Source: Chryseobacterium gleum (GTDB taxonomy: Bacteria; Bacteroidota; Bacteroidia; Flavobacteriales_D; Crocinitomicaceae). From it: DNA of 6,471 nucleotides. The DNA lies in contig CALPUT020000147.1 of the NCBI GenBank assembly GCA_943326825.2, positions 1 to 6,471 of the forward strand, written 5' to 3'. Below the pieces are notes generated by a model. That model ran no database searches, was not told the origin of the DNA, and saw only the letters and a program-made list of their open reading frames with translations. A program made the position numbers and the translations under genes. This document shows positions 1 through 6,471 of the stretch, one piece after another (within the stretch, counting starts at the first letter, position 1; every line of letters begins with the position of its first letter).

Positions 1-1373
1 AACATTTCTATAGAAATTCTAATTAGAGAATTTAAATTAATTAGGATTGTATAATGAATAGAAAGTAAAAATGTTAAACCTAAAAAAATGACTCCAATAG
101 ACTTGGAAAAAGGATGAATTTTAAATCGAATATAATTATAAAACAACATCATACAATTAAAAAAAACAAATCCAATTAATGTAGAAAATGCAGCACCATT
201 TATTCCATAAATAGGTACCATAATATTATTTAAGACTAACTGCAGCGCTAGTTGCAATACCAAACCTATTGTAAGAATGTAATACTTATGTGAAACAACT
301 ACAATAGCCGAATTAATTCCTGATAAGAGATTGAATAAAATGGAGATCGCAATTATAATCATAGGCAATTTCCCAATTAGATATTCTTTAGGTAAAAAAG
401 AGAATAATAAATCAACTCCAGAAATTAGTACTAAAAATAATAGTGATCCAACAAAAAATAAATATTTACTACTCTTCTTGTACAAGGAATTGATCTCATA
501 TAATTGTTTGTTTTCCCAATAATGAGCCAGTTTAGGTTGTGCAATTCGCTCAATATTTCTTAATGGAATTTCTAAAAGCATTGGTATAATAATACAAGTT
601 GAGTAAATTCCGACTTGAGCTTGATTTAAAAAATGGGCGATTTGCAACTGATCAACAAAACGTGCTGATAAAGAAATGAATGAAGTTAAGGTCATTAATA
701 CTGATGAAAATATTAAATCTTTTGTATTTAAATTATTAAAAAAAGACCAATCAACCTTAAATGTAAACAACTTCAAACGAATGAAATAAATTGCAATCAA
801 TAACAACTGTAAAAAATACACCATTAAGTTCCCAATAATGAATGATTCATGATTAATCCAACCAAAATAGAAAGCAAAAAGAACTACAAATTGAAGAATC
901 CTAGTAAATACTTCATTTAAAAAAACCATGTAAGTTGTTCTAAATAAACAATTACAATAAATTGATAAAATTAAACTAATCGAAATTACAAGTCCAGTTA
1001 AAATTGCATGGAAATAATAAGTTGTTAGTCCATCTGAATAATTGTAATAACTAAAAACTTGCGATTTAAGAGCTAAAAGAATTGAAAAAACTAATAAAAA
1101 TCCAACAATATTTATCCAAATTATTAATCCAAATAAACCGTGATTTTTGGTAGATTCACTTTTTATTTTTGGAAAATACCTTAAAATAAAATTTGAAAAT
1201 CCAAGAGACATTAAAGTTGAAGATACAAATGCAAAAGAATATAAAATTCTAACGAGACCTATGTCTTCTGCATGAATAAAATAAGGCTGAAAATAAACAA
1301 TCAGATACCCCAAAAAAGCTCCTATATAACTCAGAAAAGTATTGGTTACACCTTGTTTTTTAATACCTGACAT
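1..1373 (-). CDS. Wzx-like oligosaccharide flippase (MATE/MOP superfamily), C-terminus cut off by the window edge
   Basis: Probable inner-membrane flippase that moves lipid-linked oligosaccharides to the periplasmic face for surface polysaccharide or LPS assembly. I translated it by hand: the frame stays open from the ATG at 1373 to the left edge, giving about 457 residues, and the stop lies outside the window. The start is well bounded, because an in-frame stop sits five codons upstream (1386-1388) and no other ATG intervenes; there is no Shine-Dalgarno sequence. The protein is almost wholly hydrophobic with many membrane segments. It opens with MSGIKKQGVTNTFLSYIGAF, and at about residues 35-70 has the pattern of the family N-terminus (G-L-V-R-I-L ... 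S-N-F-I-L-R-Y-F-P-K). A G-I-N-G-A-A-hydrophobic segment near residue 390 resembles the C-terminal half of polysaccharide-biosynthesis transporters. Family members usually have 400-500 residues, so little is probably missing. It lies 142 bp downstream of the yfhO-like gene in the same direction. Family assignment is good; the substrate is unknown. Confidence 0.85.
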   Translation of the reverse strand, partial: MSGIKKQGVTNTFLSYIGAFLGYLIVYFQPYFIHAEDIGLVRILYSFAFVSSTLMSLGFSNFILRYFPKIKSESTKNHGLFGLIIWINIVGFLLVFSILLALKSQVFSYYNYSDGLTTYYFHAILTGLVISISLILSIYCNCLFRTTYMVFLNEVFTRILQFVVLFAFYFGWINHESFIIGNLMVYFLQLLLIAIYFIRLKLFTFKVDWSFFNNLNTKDLIFSSVLMTLTSFISLSARFVDQLQIAHFLNQAQVGIYSTCIIIPMLLEIPLRNIERIAQPKLAHYWENKQLYEINSLYKKSSKYLFFVGSLLFLVLISGVDLLFSFLPKEYLIGKLPMIIIAISILFNLLSGINSAIVVVSHKYYILTIGLVLQLALQLVLNNIMVPIYGINGAAFSTLIGFVFFNCMMLFYNYIRFKIHPFSKSIGVIFLGLTFLLSIHYTILINLNSLIRISIEM

Positions 1374-1430
1374 AATTTTTATAAAATTATATTTTATTCA
1401 TTTTTATACAACCAAATAGGAACCTGAATC

Positions 1431-1452
1431 GAACAAAAAGGTAAATTTGTTC
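1431..1452. repeat. Inverted repeat between the yfhO-like and flippase genes
   Basis: Perfect 7-bp arms (GAACAAA at 1431-1437 and TTTGTTC at 1446-1452) flank an 8-base loop. A competing pairing exists between AGGAAC (1418-1423) and GTTCCT (1449-1454). No run of T follows on either strand, so it does not look like a finished intrinsic terminator. It could be a weak processing or attenuation hairpin in the mRNA leading to the flippase, or chance in AT-rich DNA. Confidence 0.3.
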
Positions 1453-1515
1453 CTCAAGAAATATTATTAAAAATCACTAATTTTGCGAGCTTCATTATAT
1501 AAAAAAGTTTAAAAT

Positions 1516-4248
1516 TTATAAAGTATCTTCTTCTTTTTTCTTCAACGAAAATCCGAAAATAAATATAAACCCTCCAATTAATCCAATTGAACCAACTAAA
1601 GCTAAACTTTCAGATTTTGTGAAAGCAACAGGTTCAAATTTCCAATCAATTTTATGTTTCCCTGCAGGAATAACAGCTGCTCTTAACACATAATTTGCTC
1701 TTAAACTTTCAACCTTCTTTCCATCAACGTAGCAATTCCAACCTTCTGGATACCAAATTTCACTAAAAACAGCTGTTGCTTTTACATTTGATGACGACAG
1801 ATAATTAATAGTATTCACATCATACTTCAATAATTTTATAGTTGCTGATGAATCTAAAGAAGGTGCTGAAATAGCTTCTGCAAACTCTTTATTAATCACC
1901 GCTTGATTTTTAGAATTGATCGATTTTAATTTCGACATCTCTTCATTAGTCGAGTTCGCTTTCAACACATCTTTTACAAACCAAGCATTACCATTTACAC
2001 CATGATTTATTAATGCAGATTGAGCTGGATTTACAATTAAATATTTTACATTCAACATATTCAAGACCGGCATAGAATCTGGCAATGTAATGTCACTTAA
2101 AGAAATCGTATCAAACACTGCTTGCGCTTTATCTTGCGTAATTTCCATTATCGCAGAATATTCTCTTAATTTTCTATTTTTCTCCGCACTAACAATTTGA
2201 TTCAATTTCATCATTTCATCAGAAATATAAAAATCAATCATTTCTTGATATCTCTTCAATTTAGCACCATGATATCCACCAATACTTTTATGAAAATAAC
2301 TTGTTCCTGTTTCATTGAAAGGATTAGCAAAAGTTAACACTCTGTAATCTGTATTCATATTCAAAGTTCCAAAATCAGCAATCGTCTCTAAAGAACCTTG
2401 ATTCTCCATTGTTTCATAAGAAGATGATAATTTCATTTGACTTAACAATGAACCCTTTTTGGCATCAAAACCTACGATATTTACTTTTTCTCTATTCAAT
2501 ATTGAAATATCAGACACTTGTGGAACATAAGGTAAAGATGCAACAGTTTCTTCATCATATGAATTATAATGCATGCCTTCGCCGTCATTATTTAAATATC
2601 TTTTACTAACTGAAAAATTATCCCCAAATACAAAAACGATTGAAACTACCGTTAAAATCATTCGATTAATCTTTGTTAAGAAGAACAATAATACTATACC
2701 AGAACCAACAGCCAATAGTAACAACGTTCTTCCAATTTCAGATTTATAAATAGAAATTCGCGTATCTATTAAGGATTGTTTCATTTGGATGAACATCGTC
2801 AATTGAGAAGGATCTTTCACTGACTTCATAGCCTCGTCAAATTGACTGATTTCTTCAGAACGCATAAACGAACCTGAAACTGATGGAAACATATACAATA
2901 TTATCCCAAACAATAAAATACTTCCTGTTGTAATTAACAATTTTTTCTTATTAACAATTTCTTCTTTTCTTTCCAATAAATAATTCAAAAACAATATCCC
3001 TAAGGCTGGAAAAATGACTTGTATTAAAACCAAAATCATTTTAGAATCCCTGAATTTATTATACATTGGAACTTTGTTGATAAAGATATTATTCAATCCA
3101 CCTGGATCTTTAGAAGCTAAAGCAATTGCTAATAATACAATAGCTAAAAAAGCCCATTTTATTGGATCTTTGTAATAAACCATTCCAAATAAAAAGAAAG
3201 CAAACATTACAACTCCAAAATAAAAAGCACCTCCAGACATCCTTTGACCTCCCCAATAATGATTCATTTGGCTAATTTGACCAGAAAATTGAGGGTCAAC
3301 ATTTTCCATTGCTTTCTCATCATTCCCTATTAAATCATCTTTTGCACCCTTTGCATTCGGCGCTATTATTGAAAGGATTTCTCCTTTTCCATAATTATAT
3401 TCTAAGATATAATTAGTATTTAAACCTTCATCTACACGTTGTTCATTGTTCTCACCTTTCGGTTTTATTGTTAAATCCGATGCGCCTCTTGTAGTATACT
3501 TACTATATTCTAAAGTAGAAGTAATATTTCCAATACCTGGTAAAACACTTATCCCTCCAGCTATTAACAATACTCCGACAGCTTTACCTAACTCAACAAA
3601 AGATTTTTGTAAAGACAAGCGAATAACTTCCACAACTCCTACTGCACCCAATAAAAACACTAAATAATAGGTCATTTGAAAGTGGTTACATGTGATATTT
3701 AATCCAAAAAACAAACCGAAAATAGCGGCTCCGAGCATTAATCTTCCTCTAAAAGCTAAAATAAAACCTCCCAAGGCTGGAGCCATATAGGCTATTGCAT
3801 TCACTTTTGAATTATGACCAGCACCAATGTACAATAAATTAATCGTTGACAATCCAAATGCCAAACCACCTAACATTGATAACCAAGGATTTACTTTCAA
3901 ACATAAACCAAAAATATAAAAACCAAGCATAGCCAAAAACAGTAAACCAACTGGATGAGGTAAACCTAATTGAAACATTAAATTGACTTTAGCCAATAAA
4001 TTATTTTCATATTTCGTTGAAATTTGATAAGCTGGCATACCTCCAAACATTGAATTTGTCCAAAGCGGTTCTTTTCCATGAGTAATACGAAAATCATCAA
4101 TTTCTTTAGACATACCTTTATGTTGACGTATATCATTCTGCTTCAATGAATATCCCTCAAACACTGGAGAAAAATAGATGCTTGAAACAATAACAAAAAC
4201 TAAAATAGAAACAATGTGTGGAAGTAAAGATTTGAAATTTATTTTCAT
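1516..4248 (-). CDS. YfhO family membrane protein (GT-C-like), 910 residues
   Basis: Large polytopic membrane protein of the bacterial YfhO family, whose members resemble GT-C glycosyltransferases and, in Firmicutes, are linked to glycosylation of cell-wall polymers. The role in Bacteroidota is not established. An N-terminal membrane segment (about residues 8-28) is followed by an exported loop with the Bacteroidota-type motif QNDIRQHKGMSKEIDDFR (37-54) and WTNSMFGGMPAYQ (63-75). Roughly a dozen further membrane segments lie between 100 and 545. A long soluble domain covers about 550-880, with G-G-Y-H-G-A-K (657-663), V-K-Y-L-I-V-N-P (734-741) and the family's C-terminal signature F-S-E-I-W-Y-P-E-G-W with A-N-Y-V-L-R-A (828-857). 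A last membrane helix (881-900) precedes a charged tail. The length is normal for the group. The ATG at 4248 is the first after an in-frame stop at 4261-4263; the stop is TAA. It lies between the degraded T9SS gene and the flippase, all on the minus strand, which fits a surface-glycan role by inference. Confidence 0.92.
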   Translation of the reverse strand: MKINFKSLLPHIVSILVFVIVSSIYFSPVFEGYSLKQNDIRQHKGMSKEIDDFRITHGKEPLWTNSMFGGMPAYQISTKYENNLLAKVNLMFQLGLPHPVGLLFLAMLGFYIFGLCLKVNPWLSMLGGLAFGLSTINLLYIGAGHNSKVNAIAYMAPALGGFILAFRGRLMLGAAIFGLFFGLNITCNHFQMTYYLVFLLGAVGVVEVIRLSLQKSFVELGKAVGVLLIAGGISVLPGIGNITSTLEYSKYTTRGASDLTIKPKGENNEQRVDEGLNTNYILEYNYGKGEILSIIAPNAKGAKDDLIGNDEKAMENVDPQFSGQISQMNHYWGGQRMSGGAFYFGVVMFAFFLFGMVYYKDPIKWAFLAIVLLAIALASKDPGGLNNIFINKVPMYNKFRDSKMILVLIQVIFPALGILFLNYLLERKEEIVNKKKLLITTGSILLFGIILYMFPSVSGSFMRSEEISQFDEAMKSVKDPSQLTMFIQMKQSLIDTRISIYKSEIGRTLLLLAVGSGIVLLFFLTKINRMILTVVSIVFVFGDNFSVSKRYLNNDGEGMHYNSYDEETVASLPYVPQVSDISILNREKVNIVGFDAKKGSLLSQMKLSSSYETMENQGSLETIADFGTLNMNTDYRVLTFANPFNETGTSYFHKSIGGYHGAKLKRYQEMIDFYISDEMMKLNQIVSAEKNRKLREYSAIMEITQDKAQAVFDTISLSDITLPDSMPVLNMLNVKYLIVNPAQSALINHGVNGNAWFVKDVLKANSTNEEMSKLKSINSKNQAVINKEFAEAISAPSLDSSATIKLLKYDVNTINYLSSSNVKATAVFSEIWYPEGWNCYVDGKKVESLRANYVLRAAVIPAGKHKIDWKFEPVAFTKSESLALVGSIGLIGGFIFIFGFSLKKKEEDTL

Positions 4249-4268
4249 AAGTAATTTAATTTAAAATC

Positions 4269-4288
4269 GGATTCAACAATCCTTTTTT
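4269..4288. repeat. Short hairpin plus T6 in the leader of the yfhO-like gene
   Basis: GGATT (4269-4273) and AATCC (4278-4282) form a 5-bp stem with a 4-base loop, followed on the plus strand by six T (4283-4288). On the minus strand the same stem is preceded by A6 and followed by GATTTT. Since the genes on both sides are read on the minus strand, it could be a weak terminator after the SGNH/PKD gene or a leader hairpin 20-40 bases ahead of the yfhO-like ATG. The stem is short, so the call is tentative. Confidence 0.35.
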
Positions 4289-4301
4289 CGAATAATAAAT
4301 T

Positions 4302-4309
4302 CAAATTTA
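4302..4309 (-). promoter_or_regulatory. Candidate Bacteroidota -7 promoter element for the yfhO-like gene
   Basis: On the minus strand this reads TAAATTTG, a full match to the TAnnTTTG -7 consensus of the Bacteroidota primary sigma factor. It lies 54 bases ahead of the ATG at 4248, in the 95-bp gap after the upstream gene. I see no TTG/TTTG -33 element at the usual spacing of about 19-23 bases; the nearest TTG is 29 bases away. If used, it would allow yfhO transcription independent of the broken gene upstream. Confidence 0.35.
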
Positions 4310-4343
4310 ATTATTTATTTTAATCTAATCTCACGATACAATT

Positions 4344-5604
4344 TTATTTGCTTTTTAATAATCTTTCAGTCTTTTTAAATTTATCCGTTTCAATGTTTAG
4401 AATATAAATTCCATTTTCCAAATTAGAAAGGTCTATGTTAAATTCATTCGTTAATAAACTTTTACTCATTTGTAATTTAGAATTGACGTCATACAATTGA
4501 ATACGAACATTTTCAGATGATAAAAATTGAATTTGATATTGATTATCTAACAAACTCAATATTTTATAATTAGTTGTTCCTAAAGTTGAAACCAAAGCAT
4601 CATCTGATAAATTATTGACATTCACATCTAGTGAAAATGTATCCGAATCACAAGAACTTGAGGCAATTAATGTAATTGTATACGTACCATTCGAAGTATA
4701 GGTGTGAGTTGGATTTTCTTCAATAGATCCACTAGTTCCATCTCCAAAATTCCAAGAAAATTGATCCGCTTTCAAACTTTGATTCAATAATGTTACCGAT
4801 TCATTATTTTGATTCACTTCGAAATCCGAAATTGTTAATTTACTTAAATCATGTAAATTCCAAAGTTCTAAACTATCTAAAAACATTTAATGCAGCAACA
4901 TTTTGCAATATACTGGCATTTGTTTGCCCAATTGTATTATTGAAACTATTACCGACAGGAGATTTTCGAAATAAAGAAGTATAAAAAGTACAAGCTGCCA
5001 AATAAGTTCCTTCAGCACTTGGATGAGATCCTTCGGACGAATACAAGTTTATCGATGAATAATTATCTCGAACACATCTCCAAACTGAACCAACTGGAGA
5101 CATTGAACCTTGAACAGAATCCATGATACGTAAATAAGCATCTCTTAACCTCCCATTCATTCCATTAAATGTAGAAATCGAATCCCAATGTGGATCACCA
5201 TATTGTCTTCCCCAGGTCATGTAAATCATTATTTGATAACAGAATTTATTCGCATAGATACTATCCGCTAATTGAATGACATAAGGAATCGTTCCTGTAT
5301 ATACTTGAATGGTAGGAAATGATGGCGCTTGACTTTGCGCTTGAAGCACTTCAAAATCCCATTGTTTGCTTTTAATTTTTGTAAATACTACTGGAGTATT
5401 TGTTTGAACTTGAAAAGTTGTACCACTTGCAGTTTGAAAATTAAAAGTGATTTTGTCACCCATTGATAATGTCAAACTATTTAAAGTTCCTGGCAAATCA
5501 TTAACGTAGGTATAACTATTTCAAATAAATAAAACTGACAAACTATCTTGGCCAAATAATAAATTAGATAAAATAAGACATAATAAAACCAATAGATTTT
5601 TCAT
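4344..5604 (-). pseudogene. Secreted SGNH/GDSL-type hydrolase with PKD domain and T9SS type A sorting domain, broken by a nonsense codon and a frameshift
   Basis: Remnant or damaged copy of a secreted esterase-like protein. From the ATG at 5602-5604 the frame gives a signal peptide (MKNLLVLLCLILSNLLFG, then Q-D), then S-L-S-V-L-F-I, an in-frame TGA (codon 28, 5521-5523), and N-S-Y-T-Y-V-N-D-L-P. The TGA replaces the glycine of the block I motif G-N-S-x-T, whose serine is the nucleophile. The hydrolase continues in that frame with W-D-F-E-V-L-Q-A-Q-S-Q (about 82-92), M-T-W-G-R-Q-Y-G-D (129-137), S-P-V-G-S-V-W-R and E-G-S-H-P-S (191-196). The last carries the catalytic His, with Glu where Asp is usual. 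At a T5 run (4879-4883) one extra base breaks the frame; skipping it joins A-A-L-N-V to L-D-S-L-E-L-W. The second part has a PKD domain (core WNFGDG and H-T-Y-T-S-N-G-T-Y, about 4829-4617) and a T9SS tail (about 4568-4347: Y-D-V-N-S-K, L-E-N-G-I-Y-I-L-N-I, ending T-E-R-L-L-K-S-K). Repaired length is 419 residues, and the stop is TAA. Sequencing error at one or both sites is the alternative. Confidence 0.8.
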
Positions 5605-5609
5605 ATGTA

Positions 5610-5639
5610 TTTACTTTGTTTAAGTAATTTACTAAATTA
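5610..5639. repeat. Overlapping AT-rich dyads in the divergent intergenic region
   Basis: Two inverted repeats share three bases. TTACTT (5611-5616) pairs with AAGTAA (5622-5627), and TAATTTA (5625-5631) pairs with TAAATTA (5633-5639) around a single C. The word TTTACT also recurs directly at 5610-5615 and 5628-5633, 18 bases apart. The cluster lies 6-35 bases ahead of the minus-strand ATG at 5604 and about 90-120 bases ahead of the plus-strand ATG at 5730. It could be an operator for one or both genes. Such dyads also arise by chance in AT-rich DNA. Confidence 0.3.
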
Positions 5640-5729
5640 GTGATTCGAAGTTGATTTAATTTTTGATTAATTATTTTTTAACTAACGGCAATTATTGAAC
5701 TTCTAAAGATTAACAAAACGAATAAATAA

Positions 5730-6471
5730 ATGAAAATTATTTCTCGATTATACCTCTATAAAATAAGTATATTACTCTCATTTTGTTTTTATTTCAACAT
5801 TTCATTTTCTCAATTCACCTTTGAATATGCAAACAACATCCCAGTTACAATTGGAGTCGACACATTAAAATCAGCTTGGGCAGGAGGATTTAATAATGCT
5901 CAATTCTCAACAATAGATTTTGATTTTGATGGAGATGATGATTTATTTGTTTTTGACAGAAGTAGTAATAACATTCGTCTATTTTCAAATGAAAATACGA
6001 ACGGTACATTTCATTACAAATTTATCTATGATGGGAAAAAATATTTCCCTAAAGATTTAAATTACAGAGTCGCATTAGTAGATTTCAATCAAGATGGAAA
6101 AAAAGACATTTTTACTTATGGTATAGGAGGCATTAAAGTTTATCGAAACGAAGGCAATCAAACCGATGGAATTCAGTGGTCTTTATTCAATTCTTTATTG
6201 TATTCAAACTATACAGGAAATCTTACAAATCTATATGTAAGTTCCGGTGATATCCCAGCAATTGTTGATGTTGATTTTGATGGAGATATAGATATTTTGA
6301 CTTTTTCAATTGGAGGCCAACACGTAGAATATCACCAAAATCAAAGTATCGAAAAGTATAATATCCCCGATTCATTAGATTTTGAATTAAAAAATGAATG
6401 CTGGGGTAAATTTATTGAAGATGCCTTTTCAAATAGCATCCTATTAAATGATCAAAATTATCCTTGTATCA
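5730..6471 (+). CDS. Secreted FG-GAP/VCBS repeat protein, C-terminus cut off by the window edge
   Basis: Probable exported surface or secreted protein built of beta-propeller blades; the frame is open for 247 codons to the right edge. A signal peptide is visible: basic start (M-K-I-I-S-R), hydrophobic core about 12-24, and likely cleavage between S27 and Q28 (I-S-F-S/Q), typical of Bacteroidota. Three calcium-binding repeats of type D-x-D/N-x-D-G-x-x-D follow at residues 63-71 (DFDFDGDDD), 118-126 (DFNQDGKKD) and 180-188 (DVDFDGDID). They are 55 and 62 residues apart, as expected for blades of FG-GAP/VCBS repeats. After the third, E-L-K-N-E-C-W-G-K-F (about 219-228) begins a segment I cannot assign. 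The ATG directly follows an in-frame TAA (5727-5729), so no earlier start is possible. There is no Shine-Dalgarno and no clear TAnnTTTG. A T9SS sorting domain at the unseen C-terminus is likely by analogy. Ligand and role are unknown; it is divergent from the broken SGNH gene. Confidence 0.85.
   Translation, partial: MKIISRLYLYKISILLSFCFYFNISFSQFTFEYANNIPVTIGVDTLKSAWAGGFNNAQFSTIDFDFDGDDDLFVFDRSSNNIRLFSNENTNGTFHYKFIYDGKKYFPKDLNYRVALVDFNQDGKKDIFTYGIGGIKVYRNEGNQTDGIQWSLFNSLLYSNYTGNLTNLYVSSGDIPAIVDVDFDGDIDILTFSIGGQHVEYHQNQSIEKYNIPDSLDFELKNECWGKFIEDAFSNSILLNDQNYPCI

Noticed and set aside
331..522. Open frame on the plus strand inside the flippase gene; similar antisense frames at 2409-2609, 3446-3667 and 4790-4984.
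   Set aside because: They lie opposite well-supported genes, have no family resemblance, and are expected by chance.
4873..4886. Programmed ribosomal frameshift joining hydrolase and PKD/T9SS domains.
   Set aside because: The join needs a +1 shift at a plain T5 run, with no recognisable +1 signal or downstream structure, and the upstream TGA would already block translation.
4344..5496. Treating the hydrolase part (from a TTG at 5496) and the PKD/T9SS part as two separate intact genes.
   Set aside because: The first lacks a signal peptide and the nucleophile motif, the second has a sorting tail but no export signal, they overlap in different frames, and the missing signal peptide lies in frame just upstream of the TGA.
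5521..5523. Selenocysteine or an altered genetic code at the TGA.
   Set aside because: The residue expected is glycine, not cysteine, no SECIS-like hairpin is evident just after it, and the YfhO, flippase and FG-GAP frames contain no other in-frame TGA.
5611..5619. TTTACTTTG-like word as a -7 promoter for the plus-strand FG-GAP gene.
   Set aside because: It is one base short of TAnnTTTG, has no -33 partner, and would leave a leader of about 110 bases.
1..6471. tRNA, rRNA, CRISPR arrays, insertion sequences, attachment sites.
   Set aside because: No cloverleaf-like, repeat-spacer, transposase or long terminal-repeat pattern was seen on either strand.

Overview
The window is strongly AT-rich and looks like chromosomal DNA from a member of the Bacteroidota, most likely a flavobacterium-like organism. 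The evidence is: no Shine-Dalgarno sequences ahead of the starts, a C-terminal type IX secretion (T9SS) sorting domain, a PKD domain with the WNFGDG core, an FG-GAP/VCBS surface protein, and a long YfhO protein of the Bacteroidota type. The genus cannot be fixed from this sequence alone.

Layout. The left two thirds are read on the minus strand. A secreted SGNH-hydrolase/PKD/T9SS gene (5604 down to 4344) is followed by a 910-residue YfhO-family membrane protein (4248 down to 1516). After that comes a Wzx-like oligosaccharide flippase (1373 down to the left edge, where it is cut off). On the far right, starting divergently at 5730, a secreted FG-GAP repeat protein runs off the right edge. The 125-bp gap between the divergent genes holds overlapping AT-rich dyads.

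Genes together. YfhO and the flippase are both polytopic inner-membrane proteins of families tied to cell-surface glycans. Their shared orientation and 142-bp gap suggest, but do not prove, joint transcription. The two outer genes encode exported surface or secreted proteins.

Main anomaly. The SGNH/PKD/T9SS gene carries two independent lesions. One is an in-frame TGA exactly where the glycine of the catalytic G-N-S-Y-T motif should be (5521-5523). The other is a one-base surplus in a T5 run (A5 on the plus strand, 4879-4883) that separates the hydrolase from its PKD and sorting domains. With both repaired, a single 419-residue protein with signal peptide, hydrolase, PKD and sorting tail is restored. 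It is annotated as a pseudogene, with sequencing error as the main alternative. I found no convincing new biological system; the rest of the window is ordinary surface-biogenesis content.
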